37,062 nt of DNA from assembly GCA_045128275.1 (NCBI GenBank), contig JBGVRH010000032.1, positions 1 to 37,062 of the forward strand, written 5' to 3'. Below, one piece after another: positions 1-8,794 of this stretch. The position numbers and the translations under genes are program-made. Numbering within the stretch: position 1 is the stretch's first letter; each line of letters opens with the position of its first letter. The notes below the pieces were generated by a model that saw nothing but the letters and a program-made list of their open reading frames with translations, was not told the DNA's origin and made no database searches. Source of the stretch: CAMEON01 sp045128275 (GTDB lineage Bacteria > Bacillota > Clostridia > Oscillospirales > CAG-272).

Positions 1-134
1 TGGGTAGGGGCATTGTTTGACAAGAAGAAAGCGGGGGTTTTCTAGTTTCGGAGCGACGAGGGCGTCGCTCCCTACAATAGGTTATTGGCGACCAAGCCAT
101 CGTGCCCACCAGACCGCTAAACCGCAATTTTTAA
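1..134 (-). repeat. Partial dispersed intergenic element (copy D)
   Basis: Read on the minus strand, the sequence just beyond the RACo stop begins with AAATTGCGGTTTA (plus positions 121-133), the same terminus seen at 17121, 19806 and 30232. Within it, GGAGCGACG and CGTCGCTCC (50-71) form a perfect 9 bp hairpin with an AGGG loop. The element runs off the left edge of the window, so its other terminus cannot be seen. No gene is credible here. Confidence 0.5.
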
Positions 135-1660
135 AACATCATCCGCTCCATATACTCACTCACGAACACAGGATTGGTGGCCAGCTCCACGATCCTCGTC
201 TCCCCCGCCATCCTCTCGCATACAGGACGAAGCTCCTCGCAGAGCAGCAGCATAGCCGCACCCGTCAGGGCGGCGTTGCCCAGCACCGTCACGCGGTCGG
301 TCAGCTCTTCGGGGAGCAGACCGATCTTGCCCGCGTTCTTCACGTCCAGATAGCTGCCGAAGCCTCCCGCGATGTAGAGGGTGGCTACCTCCTCGCAGTC
401 CAGCTTGGCAGTGTCGATGAGAGTACGCATCCCCGCGTGGATGGCGCTCTTGGCCAGCTGTACCGCGCGGATATCCTCCTGTATGATCTCTACGGGAGCC
501 AGGATCGCGGCGGGATCGTCCTCCAGATACCCCGTCTCGTCCAACAGCTCGGTGTCCAGGAGAGCCGCCACGGCATCCACCAGTCCGCTTCCGCAGAGAC
601 CGACGGGGTCGGCCTCCCCGATCACGTGGGCTCGGATCTCGCCGTCCGTGACCCACACGCGGTCGATGGCACCCACCCGTCCGCTCATGCCCATGGAGAT
701 CCCCGCCCCCTCAAAGGCAGGGCCTGCGGCGGTGGAGCAGGCGTAGAGGGTATTTTCGTGCCACAGAACCATTTCCCCGTTGGTGCCGATATCGCAGAGG
801 AGTGCGGTCTCGGGGATCTCGCGGAGATCCGAGGCCAGGGTGGCGGTGACGGTGTCCGCGCCGATGAAGGCGGCGATGCAGGGGGGAAGATACACGGGCG
901 CGTCGGGAGGCAGGGCGGTCAGACCCAGATCACGGGCGGTCAGAGTCTCACCGAACAACCGCTCGGCGGCGAAGGGTGCGTGAGTCAAAGGCTCCACGTC
1001 GGTCTCGGTGAGGAGATGGAGCATGACGGTGTTGCCCGTAATGACCACACTTCCTATATCCGCCGTTTTCACGTTGGCGGCAGTAGCCAGCTCGGAAAAC
1101 ATCCCATCCAAAGCGCGGCGGGTGATCTGGGCGATTTTTCCCGCATTCCCCGCCAGAGCGGCCTCCATGCGGGAGATCACGTCCGCGCCCCACGCGGATT
1201 GGGGGTTGAGGCGGGAGGTCTCGGACAGGAGCTTCCCTGCTCGGTCATACAACCGCGCGGCCAGGGTGGTGGTACCGATGTCGATGGCCACGCCGTACCC
1301 GCCCCAAGAGGGGTTGAATTCCTTCCCACTCATAGAGGCAGGGAACGCCCCGTGGGTCACGATCTGTCCTCTTCCCTGCTCGGTGGTGGTGACGGTGCAG
1401 TCACCCAGTACCGTCACACGGCAGGCCAGACGGATACCGCTTGCCAGCTCCTCGGGAGTCAACGCCCGCTTTTCGTCCTCGGTGGGGTCGGACACCTCAC
1501 CCGTGACGGTGACACGGCACTTTCCGCACTTGCCGTGACCGCCGCAGGGCATATGCCCGTGGCCGCCCGCCTGCAAAAGATCCCCCAGCACCGTCCCCGC
1601 GGGACAGGTAAGAGGGTTCCCGTTCCATACCACTCTAACCGTTTTGTTGTTCTGTTCCAT
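131..1660 (-). CDS. Reductive activator of corrinoid proteins (RACo-like; 2Fe-2S ferredoxin + DUF4445)
   Basis: This protein would re-reduce a corrinoid protein that has been accidentally oxidised to Co(II), using ATP and a low-potential electron, so that methyl transfer can resume. The 509 residues start with a ferredoxin-like domain with cysteines at 39, 45, 48 and 80 (CGGHGKCGKC, then LACRV), fitting a 2Fe-2S cluster. From about residue 123 there is an actin/Hsp70-like ATPase fold, with the phosphate-1 loop AIDIGTTTLAARL and later LCDIGTNGEM and IAGGFGSYLD. It is shorter than the roughly 630 residues of the well-known RACo from memory, so the linker region may be reduced. It is the last gene of the corrinoid operon, about 96 bp after DUF2284. 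The ATG at 1660 has only a GGAAAG-type ribosome site. The family assignment is strong; its partner is presumably the corrinoid protein at 8795-9439. Confidence 0.93.
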   Translation of the reverse strand: MEQNNKTVRVVWNGNPLTCPAGTVLGDLLQAGGHGHMPCGGHGKCGKCRVTVTGEVSDPTEDEKRALTPEELASGIRLACRVTVLGDCTVTTTEQGRGQIVTHGAFPASMSGKEFNPSWGGYGVAIDIGTTTLAARLYDRAGKLLSETSRLNPQSAWGADVISRMEAALAGNAGKIAQITRRALDGMFSELATAANVKTADIGSVVITGNTVMLHLLTETDVEPLTHAPFAAERLFGETLTARDLGLTALPPDAPVYLPPCIAAFIGADTVTATLASDLREIPETALLCDIGTNGEMVLWHENTLYACSTAAGPAFEGAGISMGMSGRVGAIDRVWVTDGEIRAHVIGEADPVGLCGSGLVDAVAALLDTELLDETGYLEDDPAAILAPVEIIQEDIRAVQLAKSAIHAGMRTLIDTAKLDCEEVATLYIAGGFGSYLDVKNAGKIGLLPEELTDRVTVLGNAALTGAAMLLLCEELRPVCERMAGETRIVELATNPVFVSEYMERMMF

Positions 1661-1756
1661 ATTTCTTTCCTTTTTTGAAAGTTCTTGAAAGGGGTTTGGG
1701 GAAAACCGAACCGCAAGCGGTTCCTCAAGAAGTTTTCCCCAAGCATTCTCCCGTCC
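1661..1756 (-). repeat. Structured spacer with nested hairpin between DUF2284 and RACo genes
   Basis: The spacer carries nested inverted repeats: GGGGAAAAC (1698-1706) with GTTTTCCCC (1732-1740), and inside it GAACCGC (1708-1714) with GCGGTTC (1717-1723). On the minus strand it ends CAAGAACTTTCAAAAAAG, resembling the CCAAAACTTTCAAAAAG block of the elements at 17121 and 30232. It may be a degraded relative of those elements or an RNA stability/attenuation hairpin. It lacks a clean T-run directly after the stem. Confidence 0.45.
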
Positions 1757-2314
1757 TCACACGTCAAACAGCACCGCGCCGAAGTAGGTGACGGTATCCT
1801 TGCCGTTGATGTACTTCATGCCTGCGGCGGGGGCGAGCCTCGACACGTTGACGCCGTAGGTCTCCAGGGAGGCCACGGCCAGGTCGGGGTGGCGGCAGGG
1901 CTCTCCCGTCCGCTTGGCGCAGACCTCGCACATACGGCACCCGCCCGCTCCCAGATGGAGGACACGGGACAGGTTCAGACCCTCAATGCCACGGCGCAGC
2001 TCCACCATAAGGCGGTTATGGGCCACCCCCGCGTCCATCATGCCCTCAAAATCGTAGCTGTCCTCCAGCTCGGAGACGGTCTGGTAGACCAGGGCGTAGG
2101 AGTAGGTCTTCAGCGCGGCCATGAGGTCGTGGATGTCCCCTGCATCGGGGGGACACATCCAGTTGCGGCCGTAGTTTCCGCAGACGTTGGCGGCGCACAT
2201 ATCCCGGAAGGAGGCATCGGTCTCCATATCCTCCACTGGTATGACCGAGGCGCGGAAGGCCCCCAGCGATAGGGCCAGATCAGTCAATTGATCAAAAAGC
2301 TCTTTGTTTTCCAT
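1757..2314 (-). CDS. DUF2284 predicted metal-binding protein
   Basis: The 185-residue protein has the DUF2284 cysteine pattern: C40, C45 and C54 (VCGNYGRNWMCPP) in the first half, and C126, C129, C132 and C140 (GGCRMCEVCAKRTGEPC) in the second. The second group resembles an iron-sulfur site. There is no signal peptide, so it should be cytoplasmic. DUF2284 proteins are often found beside corrinoid-dependent methyltransferases, but I know of no settled biochemical role; electron delivery to the corrinoid activator is a guess from position. The ATG at 2314 follows AAGGAG at 6 bases, and the ribosome site overlaps the stop region of the upstream lipoprotein gene (stop at 2328), indicating tight co-transcription. 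Confidence 0.9.
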   Translation of the reverse strand: MENKELFDQLTDLALSLGAFRASVIPVEDMETDASFRDMCAANVCGNYGRNWMCPPDAGDIHDLMAALKTYSYALVYQTVSELEDSYDFEGMMDAGVAHNRLMVELRRGIEGLNLSRVLHLGAGGCRMCEVCAKRTGEPCRHPDLAVASLETYGVNVSRLAPAAGMKYINGKDTVTYFGAVLFDV

Positions 2315-2327
2315 GATGATCTCCTTA

Positions 2328-5300
2328 TCAGTACAGCGCGCGGTACAGGATCAGAAGCTCGTCCTCGGTCAGGGCCTTGTCGGCCAGCACCAGCATATCG
2401 TCGGCGCGGGTGACGGTCTTACCGCAAGCCTCCAGGGCGGCGGTGATATCCACGTAGGCCACGCCGTAGTGGTTGTAGGTCTTGTCCCCGTCGGAAGCCA
2501 GGTTCACCGACTTGGCGAACTCCAGGGGCAGGTAGAGGTGATCGTCATCACCGAAGAAGGTAGCCTTGGTGGTGGACTCGTCCAGACGCACCATCTTCCC
2601 CTCCGCGAAGGCGAAGTAGGAGCCTGCTTTCAGCACCACCATATCGGCGGTGAGGGTCTCGGGCAGGATCGGCTCGGTCTCCACGGTGGTGTAGCGGTAG
2701 TTGAAGCGGTCGTTGGGGGCGGTGTCACCCAGATCAATGAACTGCATGATATCCCCGCTATCCACGGAATTGTCCGCCCACTTGAAGTCGAAGGTGTCCC
2801 CCAGACCCAGTGCCTTGGCATCCAGCTTGACCACCATGTACTTGCCGCTGACCTTGTAGTCGGCGCGGCCGATCTCGGTCATCTCCCACTTGCCGTCGGA
2901 GAACCTCATGATGGAGCAGGTGCTGCCGTCGCGGTCACGGTTGATCACGTAGTCGTAGCCGTACCAGCCCGTCTCCTGCTTACAGTCGGCATTGATGAAC
3001 AGGTTCATCCAATTGGTGCCCTCGGGGGCGGTGATATCGGCGGCGCACTCAACATAGAACCACACATCATCACCAAAACGGGAGACCTTGGCGGTGGCCA
3101 GATCGTTTCGGCCCGTGGTGTTGGTGTAGTGGAGCTGACCCACGTAGGAATCGTGGTCGCGGTGGGCGGTGTCACCCACGTAGTCTCGGTACTCGGGGCC
3201 CACGATATCCCACTGGGACGGCACTCTCGCCATGTCGATGGGTCTCTGCCCGAAGGCGGCCAGAGGCGCGCGGCTGCCCTTGTACTGGCGGATGTTCTGC
3301 ACCATCTGGTAGTAGTAGTTGTCGTTGAAGTAGCCCTTCACAGGCTCGATATCACGGGAATACTCGGGGCTGAAGGCATCCACGAAGTAGTGTCTCGTCC
3401 ACTTACTGTCGTCGGTGACGGTATAGGTGTTGGCGATGGTCTGACCGATGGCGGCACCCGCCTCCCAGCGGCCTGCCCACCACTCGTTCCAGCCCGTCAG
3501 CATGATGAGGCCGGGATCTTTTTCGATGGCGTAGTCGAACTGCTCCTCAAAGGCGATGCCCTTCCCCGAGGTCTTGTCCACCAGGGAGAAGCTGAAGTCC
3601 TCCAGGCCCAAGCCTGCGGGCTGACCGCCGTTATGGTAAGAGTAGCTGCGGCCCGCGTTGGTGCCGTAGGAGCCGTTGGCCCAGAAGCCGCACATGACGA
3701 TCATCTGCTCCACGTCACCGTCGGGGGATTTACCAGGATTCTGGGGGTACATATCCGCCCAGGGCCAGCAGTTGCGTCCCTTTTGCTGGGTGTACCAGCC
3801 GCCGGCACCGTCCTTGGTGTAGGCCCAGCTCTGGCGGTATGTGAAGAACTCCTGCATCTCCTTGGTGAGCTTGGCGTACAGGGAACGGGGCATCAGCACC
3901 AGGGGCTTGCCCTCGTACTTGAACCACAGCTCCTCGTAGCGGCCCACCGAGTAGAGGTTGTTCCAGATCTCGGTGAGGGAGGAGCGGGCGTTGTTGTCGT
4001 CGTTACCGCAATGGAACATAATCTGCGGGGTATCGTAGCCCTCGGCCCGCATCTCGGACCAGACCTTGAGGATGGCCTCGTAGTTCTGCTCGTAGGTATG
4101 GCCGTTGGTGGCATCGATGAAGATGAAATCCACTCCCGCGGCGGTGAGCTGCATGGTGTGCTTACGGATGACCCACTCGTCATTGGACTGGTAGTAGCCG
4201 AAGTAAGGCTCGGCCCAGTAGTGAGCAAAGCCCAGAGGGCCCGACTGCATGACCTTGATGAGATTCTCCGCGCCGCCCTCGGCGAAGGCCTTGGCGTGAT
4301 CGTAAATGGGCTGATTGGAGGTGGTGTGCCACAGGAAGTAGAAGATACCCACCTTCTTGTCGGTGGCGGCCTTGGGATCGTAGCCGCTGACACGGCCCTC
4401 ATCGTCCACAGCCACCCAGGTATCGGACAGAACGTCCTTGGAATTCATCATATTCGCATCCTCCGCAGTAGCCTTAATGGCCTTGGTGCCCTCCGCCTTC
4501 AGGTCGGTGATGTAGGAATCTCCTCCGTTGAGGTGGTGGAGCCAGATGTTGGCGTAGCCGCCGGCGGGAACTGTGACCCCCTTGTCGGTGATGGTGGGGG
4601 TATCCTTCCCGGGGCGGTACATGGAGACGGTGGTGCCGTCTACCTTGACCACCGCGATGGCCACTCTCTCGCCGCTGTCGTTCTCGGCGCTGACCGTCAC
4701 GGTATCGCTGCCCATATCGTCCTCCACCCAGAGCATCCGCTCGGTGCGGAAATCAATGCCCAGCTCCGCAATGCTCATGTAAGAGGTAGCGGGCCACTCC
4801 CCCGTGCGGATACCGATCTCCTGCTTGCGGAGGGCGATCCAGATGCCACTCTTGCCCGTGGCATCCGAGCCGGAGCCGCTTAAACGGAGGCCGATGTACT
4901 GGGTGTTCCAAGCGGATCCCGAGCCGCCCTCCACACGGATCTTACAGCTGTAGGTGGCCACCGAGCCATCCCCAAAAGCGGCATTGACGCCGATGGCGCT
5001 GACGGTGCCCCCCTTCAGTGTGACGGTGGTACCCTTAGCATCACCGTTCTTGATGGTAAAGGCGGGATCGTCCTTCTTGTAGGTGTAGGTAATGACCTGC
5101 TGCTTGACCTCCTCGCGGGGAGGCTTGGTGCCCGAGACGGTCAGCTGAGTCACATCCGCCCCCGCCGCAGGCTCCCAGGTGCTCCAGTCAAAGGGAGGCT
5201 CGGTGTCGGGCTCGGTGGTAGGCTCGGTGACCTCCCCCGAGGTGGGCGGGGTGGTGGCGGGGGGTGTCTCCCCGTCGGTCACGTCGGGAGGTGTTGCGGG

Positions 5301-5369
5301 GGGCGTGCAGGCCGCAAAGCTCCCCAGCATCAGGGTCGCCAGCAGAAAGGACAGGATACGCTTTTTCAT
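2328..5369 (-). CDS. Large secreted lipoprotein with GH99/GH71-like catalytic domain and carbohydrate-binding-like modules
   Basis: The 1013-residue protein has a lipoprotein signal (MKKRILSFLLATLMLGSFAAC, lipid anchor at C21) and a Pro/Thr/Glu-rich linker to about 62. From about 96 to 297 lies a beta-rich region that looks like a concanavalin/LamG-type sandwich. From about 339 to 700 lies a TIM-barrel-like domain starting KVGIFYFLW, with FIFIDATNG (about 415-423) and GWNEWWAGRW (626-635); this layout and the GWNEW motif recall GH99/GH71 and related glycan hydrolases. From about 711 to 895 there is a CBM9-like region, and from about 903 to the end a copper-amine-oxidase-N-like domain. It would act on the cell surface on a glycan. 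ATG 5369 follows GGAGGT at 8 bases. It lies inside the corrinoid methyltransferase operon, 33 bp from the upstream methyltransferase stop, which is unexpected. The exact GH family is uncertain. Confidence 0.8.
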   Translation of the reverse strand: MKKRILSFLLATLMLGSFAACTPPATPPDVTDGETPPATTPPTSGEVTEPTTEPDTEPPFDWSTWEPAAGADVTQLTVSGTKPPREEVKQQVITYTYKKDDPAFTIKNGDAKGTTVTLKGGTVSAIGVNAAFGDGSVATYSCKIRVEGGSGSAWNTQYIGLRLSGSGSDATGKSGIWIALRKQEIGIRTGEWPATSYMSIAELGIDFRTERMLWVEDDMGSDTVTVSAENDSGERVAIAVVKVDGTTVSMYRPGKDTPTITDKGVTVPAGGYANIWLHHLNGGDSYITDLKAEGTKAIKATAEDANMMNSKDVLSDTWVAVDDEGRVSGYDPKAATDKKVGIFYFLWHTTSNQPIYDHAKAFAEGGAENLIKVMQSGPLGFAHYWAEPYFGYYQSNDEWVIRKHTMQLTAAGVDFIFIDATNGHTYEQNYEAILKVWSEMRAEGYDTPQIMFHCGNDDNNARSSLTEIWNNLYSVGRYEELWFKYEGKPLVLMPRSLYAKLTKEMQEFFTYRQSWAYTKDGAGGWYTQQKGRNCWPWADMYPQNPGKSPDGDVEQMIVMCGFWANGSYGTNAGRSYSYHNGGQPAGLGLEDFSFSLVDKTSGKGIAFEEQFDYAIEKDPGLIMLTGWNEWWAGRWEAGAAIGQTIANTYTVTDDSKWTRHYFVDAFSPEYSRDIEPVKGYFNDNYYYQMVQNIRQYKGSRAPLAAFGQRPIDMARVPSQWDIVGPEYRDYVGDTAHRDHDSYVGQLHYTNTTGRNDLATAKVSRFGDDVWFYVECAADITAPEGTNWMNLFINADCKQETGWYGYDYVINRDRDGSTCSIMRFSDGKWEMTEIGRADYKVSGKYMVVKLDAKALGLGDTFDFKWADNSVDSGDIMQFIDLGDTAPNDRFNYRYTTVETEPILPETLTADMVVLKAGSYFAFAEGKMVRLDESTTKATFFGDDDHLYLPLEFAKSVNLASDGDKTYNHYGVAYVDITAALEACGKTVTRADDMLVLADKALTEDELLILYRALY

Positions 5370-5402
5370 GGTAGTACCTCCATTTTGCAGTAAAGGAAAC
5401 GG

Positions 5403-6413
5403 TCAACCGCAGTAGAACTCCTCCACGGCGGCGAAGAATGCGTCCAAATTCTCCCACGGGGTGGCGGGGGGAATGTCACAGCCCGAGGAGATGACGAAGT
5501 TGGGATAAGAGCAGCACTTGCCCATGACGGCGAGGGTGGCCTCGCGGACAGTCTCGGGCGTGCCCTGACGAAGCACGCCTGCGGGATCCACGTTGCCCAT
5601 GACCACGGTGTCGGCGGGCATCTTCACCATCATGTCGGCCATGTCGATGGAGTTACCGAAGTGGTAGGCATCCGCGCCCGTGGAGAGGATGGAATCCGTC
5701 ATGCGCAGGACGTTGTCGCCGCAGTTGTGGTAGACCACGATGAAGCTGTCATCCTGCACCGCCTCCACGATCTGCTTGACGTAGGGTGAGGAGAACTCCT
5801 CCTCCAGGGCGGGGGAGAGAAGCCCCGACACGGGCTCGGCCATCATGATGCCGTCAGCCCCCGCGGCCTTGTAGGCCTTGGCGTACTCAATGAGGAAGGC
5901 GGTGCATTTCTCCAGGACGGTGTGCACCATATCCGGCTCGTCGTAGCAGTCCATCATGATCTCGGTGACGTCCAGAAGACGGGCGGCCAGGGAGAAGGGG
6001 CCGATGATGCCCGCCAGCACGGGGCGGTCGGTGATGATCTCTACCGCCTTGCGGATGGACTCCACGTACAGTCCCGAGCGGGCGGCACCCACGGCGGGGA
6101 TCTCCAGGGCGTTGGCCTCGTCCTCGTCATTGACCAGACGGCCTATCACGGTGGGCACCTCCTCGTCGGACACGCGGATGGTGGCACCAAAGCATTCGGC
6201 CTCCACCGAAAGATCCATGAGGGAGACAGCGGCGGCGGAGTTGACTCTATCAGCCACCAGCTTCATGCCCTGCGCCTGGCGGTCACTATCAGAGATCAGC
6301 TCCCGAACGGTGACACCCAGAAGGGACACCGAGGGGAAGGAGAGGATGGGTAAGGCGGTCTTTCTGTCTGCCGAGATCATGTCGGACAGCCATTGTTTCA
6401 TGTTGCGGTTCAT
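5403..6413 (-). CDS. UroD-family corrinoid methyltransferase (canonical zinc motif, MtaA/MtbA-like)
   Basis: The 336-residue protein belongs to the uroporphyrinogen decarboxylase superfamily, in the branch of cobamide methyltransferases. It is the only one of the six in this window with both parts of the classic zinc site: the H-x-C-G motif (VVYHNCGDNVL) and a later cysteine (ISSGCDIPPATPWEN). Zinc there normally activates a thiol acceptor or helps methyl transfer to or from the corrinoid. I chose ATG 6413 because AAGGAG stands 6 bases upstream; a longer reading from 6521 would overlap the preceding gene and has no ribosome site. It sits between two other genes of the operon. It could be either the substrate demethylase or the acceptor methyltransferase; true heme-pathway HemE is excluded by the zinc motif and context. 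Confidence 0.88.
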   Translation of the reverse strand: MNRNMKQWLSDMISADRKTALPILSFPSVSLLGVTVRELISDSDRQAQGMKLVADRVNSAAAVSLMDLSVEAECFGATIRVSDEEVPTVIGRLVNDEDEANALEIPAVGAARSGLYVESIRKAVEIITDRPVLAGIIGPFSLAARLLDVTEIMMDCYDEPDMVHTVLEKCTAFLIEYAKAYKAAGADGIMMAEPVSGLLSPALEEEFSSPYVKQIVEAVQDDSFIVVYHNCGDNVLRMTDSILSTGADAYHFGNSIDMADMMVKMPADTVVMGNVDPAGVLRQGTPETVREATLAVMGKCCSYPNFVISSGCDIPPATPWENLDAFFAAVEEFYCG

Positions 6414-6498
6414 AAAAGCTCCTTGCACGTAGGGTGACAGGTAGGGGGCAGGGGGACTCGTATCTTGTATCTCTGTATCCCAATCGCGTATTGTTGGT

Positions 6499-7698
6499 TT
6501 AATCCTCACCGTAATACGCATCCATCACGTCGCTGACGGTCTCTGCCCAGATAATGAGGTTCTGGGGCTTTTTCGACACGGTGGTAATGTCCTTCAGCAC
6601 GTAATCCATGGGACAGCCGTACTTCAAGGCGGCCTTGACCGACTCCTCGGCCTCGCGGCGGATGAGGGCGGGGTCGGTGGCGTGGGCCACGTGGGAGGGG
6701 TTGGGCTTGCGGGAGAGGACGTAGTCCCCGCGGAGCTGCTCGGCGCACCGCTCGGGGCTGGCCCAGGGAGAGCAGCCCACCTTGCGAAGGTTGGGGATGG
6801 TCTTCAGCAGTTCAATGCGATCGTCCAGAGGCTCACAGCAGCCGTAGTAAGTGTAGCCGAAGCGGGAGGCCAGGGGGAGAATGTAGTCCAGCTCGAACTC
6901 CTTGAACATGGCGGGGGAGATGCTGGAGAAGGACTGGGCCATGCCTCTGTACCAGGTCGCCTTGAGTCCGTCCTCCGCCAGCCCCGACACGGCGGCGGGG
7001 GTGCAATGGAGGTTCTGGATATGGGGATCCACGTGGAGGTTGGCCTCAATGAAGTCCAGCTGGGCGGTGGTACGGGCCACCATCTTCTCCATGATGGCGT
7101 GGAGGTACTCGGGGCGGTCGTACATATCCTCGAAGATAGGCTCCACACCCCGCAGACGGGTCAGCACGTCCCAGAAGGCGGAGTAGATGTAGTCCACGCC
7201 CGCCAGACGGACGGGCATGGTGTCCCCGAAGAGATCCGTGAAAAAGGCCATACCCGCCTCGTCGTTCTCGGGGTGAGCCTTCAGGACGGGAGGATTGATC
7301 TTTTCGAGACAGGACTCGTCAGCCATGACGTCGGCATAGCCGATGCCCTTGCCGCCCACGCGGGTCTCGTCGGCCTGCAGTCCTAAGGGGTTCATGGAAT
7401 AGCTCATGCGCACCGTCCATTCGGCGGGCATGATCACGTCGCACTTGAAATACTTCTTGCGGTAGAGAGCCACGCGGAGCGCCCACTCCACCGAGCGGCA
7501 TCGGCCGTCCTCGCAGAGAAGGGTCAGATCCTCATAGCCCAGCTCGTGCCACGGGATCTCGTCCATCAAAACGGGCGGGCGCACGACCTTCAGGTCATTG
7601 GTGTCCTTCATGCGGCGGTTGGCCTTCTGTTGCTTCTCGGAGGTGGCCAGCTCCATGTATCGCTTGGCCAGCTCGCGGATGATCTGCTTATCTTGCAT
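6499..7698 (-). CDS. UroD-family methyltransferase-like protein, YGCCE variant
   Basis: The 399-residue protein has the UroD TIM-barrel pattern, but the usual H-x-C-G position reads YTYYGCCEPLDD, a double cysteine without the histidine. The region around the later zinc cysteine reads VLSRKPNPSH with no cysteine, although VGCSPWASPE supplies another cysteine nearby. Metal binding, if any, must therefore differ from MtaA/MtbA. ATG 7698 follows AAGGAG at about 5 bases. It is 85 bp upstream of the canonical paralogue at 5403-6413 and downstream of a strong intergenic hairpin. I place it in the corrinoid system by family and operon; its reaction is unknown. A non-methyltransferase role cannot be ruled out. 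Confidence 0.82.
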   Translation of the reverse strand: MQDKQIIRELAKRYMELATSEKQQKANRRMKDTNDLKVVRPPVLMDEIPWHELGYEDLTLLCEDGRCRSVEWALRVALYRKKYFKCDVIMPAEWTVRMSYSMNPLGLQADETRVGGKGIGYADVMADESCLEKINPPVLKAHPENDEAGMAFFTDLFGDTMPVRLAGVDYIYSAFWDVLTRLRGVEPIFEDMYDRPEYLHAIMEKMVARTTAQLDFIEANLHVDPHIQNLHCTPAAVSGLAEDGLKATWYRGMAQSFSSISPAMFKEFELDYILPLASRFGYTYYGCCEPLDDRIELLKTIPNLRKVGCSPWASPERCAEQLRGDYVLSRKPNPSHVAHATDPALIRREAEESVKAALKYGCPMDYVLKDITTVSKKPQNLIIWAETVSDVMDAYYGED

Positions 7699-7730
7699 GG
7701 GAGTCTCCTTTGCGGTGTCGGTTCAATGGA

Positions 7731-7760
7731 AGCACCCCCGCCCGCGGGCGGGTAGGGGTG
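7731..7760. other. Strong GC hairpin between two methyltransferase genes
   Basis: The arms CACCCCCGCCCG and CGGGCGGGTAGGGGTG face each other around position 7745. On the transcribed minus strand there is no run of T after the stem, so it is not a standard terminator. It could be an mRNA processing or stability hairpin that sets different levels for the genes on each side. Confidence 0.5.
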
Positions 7761-7779
7761 TTGAAAAGGCTATGAGAGA

Positions 7780-8793
7780 TCAGGGATTGCCATAGGTCAG
7801 GCATTCGTTCAGAAATGCCTCGATATTCTCCAGGGGCGTGCCGCGGACGATGCCGTTACCGGCGGCGTAGAGAAGACCGCCATGGGGGGTATCAAAGGTA
7901 TCGCGGATGAGGCGCACCTCGCGGCGCACGTCCTCGGGGGTGCCGTTGATGAGGGTATCCTGTACGTCCATGCCCACAAGGAAGGCGATCTTGCCCTTCC
8001 ATTTGGCGGCCACGGCATCCCAGTCCATGGTTCCCTTCTGCAAGGGGTGCAGAACCGAGAGACCGCACTCAATGAGATCCCCGATGATCTCGGAGATATT
8101 GCCGCAGGTGTGGAGCCAGCTGTCCACGTCATGCTCACGGCAGAGTCCCCACAGCTCCACGTAGTAGGGCTTGATGAACTCACGGAACATGGCGGGGGAC
8201 ATCATCAGAGCGGTCTGGGTACCCAGATCGTCGCTGATCATGTAGCCGTCGGGCTTGACCTCCTCGAAGGCACGCTTCAGAAGCTTCATTTCGGTATCCA
8301 GCACGGCTCTGTGGAGGGCGTGTACCTCCTCGGGGTACTCGTAGTAGTCGATCAGAAGCTCTTGCATACCGCGGAACTGCCAGATCAGCTCGTACATGAG
8401 ACTCCAGTGGTGGATCAGGACGTACTTCCCTTCGGCGTGAGCCTGATCCGCGATGCGCTTGGCCTCGTCAAAGAGACCGGGGGCATCGGTGTTGGGAAGC
8501 TCCGCCAGAAGGTCGGGCAGGTACTCCCAATCGGGCAGGAAGGCGTTGGAATCGTAGCTCGTGAAGCGGCGGTCGATCTGGGGAACGTGCCACCAGAAGC
8601 CGTCGGGGCGGGGAGACATCCAGGGCTGGGGGAAGCCCACCACCACCACATCCTCCTCATACTTGTCAAATCGGTGAAGCTCTTCGCCGTACTGCTCCCC
8701 CAGTCCCTCGCCCCACCACTTGGTGAAGGCGCGGGGCGGGCGGGGAGGGTCATCAAAGCGGATCGCCGCGCGAACCTCGTCGCGGGTCAGCAT
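7780..8793 (-). CDS. UroD-family corrinoid methyltransferase (HTCG, second cysteine missing)
   Basis: The 337-residue protein is UroD-like with the first zinc motif intact (SWLHTCGNISEI), but the later cysteine position reads YAAGNGIVRGTPLEN. It also has TCG followed by the usual GLSVLHPLQKG strand. This partial site resembles many UroD-like proteins of unknown substrate. I chose ATG 8793 (MLTRDEV) because AAGGAGG stands 6 bases upstream; a start at 8844 would lie inside the corrinoid gene. The ATG is one base past the stop codon of the corrinoid gene, so the two are probably translationally coupled, making this the best candidate for the corrinoid protein's direct partner and a plausible substrate demethylase (methyltransferase I). 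Confidence 0.86.
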   Translation of the reverse strand: MLTRDEVRAAIRFDDPPRPPRAFTKWWGEGLGEQYGEELHRFDKYEEDVVVVGFPQPWMSPRPDGFWWHVPQIDRRFTSYDSNAFLPDWEYLPDLLAELPNTDAPGLFDEAKRIADQAHAEGKYVLIHHWSLMYELIWQFRGMQELLIDYYEYPEEVHALHRAVLDTEMKLLKRAFEEVKPDGYMISDDLGTQTALMMSPAMFREFIKPYYVELWGLCREHDVDSWLHTCGNISEIIGDLIECGLSVLHPLQKGTMDWDAVAAKWKGKIAFLVGMDVQDTLINGTPEDVRREVRLIRDTFDTPHGGLLYAAGNGIVRGTPLENIEAFLNECLTYGNP

Positions 8794-8794
8794 T

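Noticed and set aside
2304..4883. Long plus-strand reading frame (859 codons) opposite the glycan-hydrolase-like lipoprotein
   Set aside because: The minus-strand protein has a signal peptide, ribosome site and recognisable domains. The opposite frame gives a low-complexity Gly/Val/His-rich product with no motif, a codon-bias shadow in GC-rich DNA.
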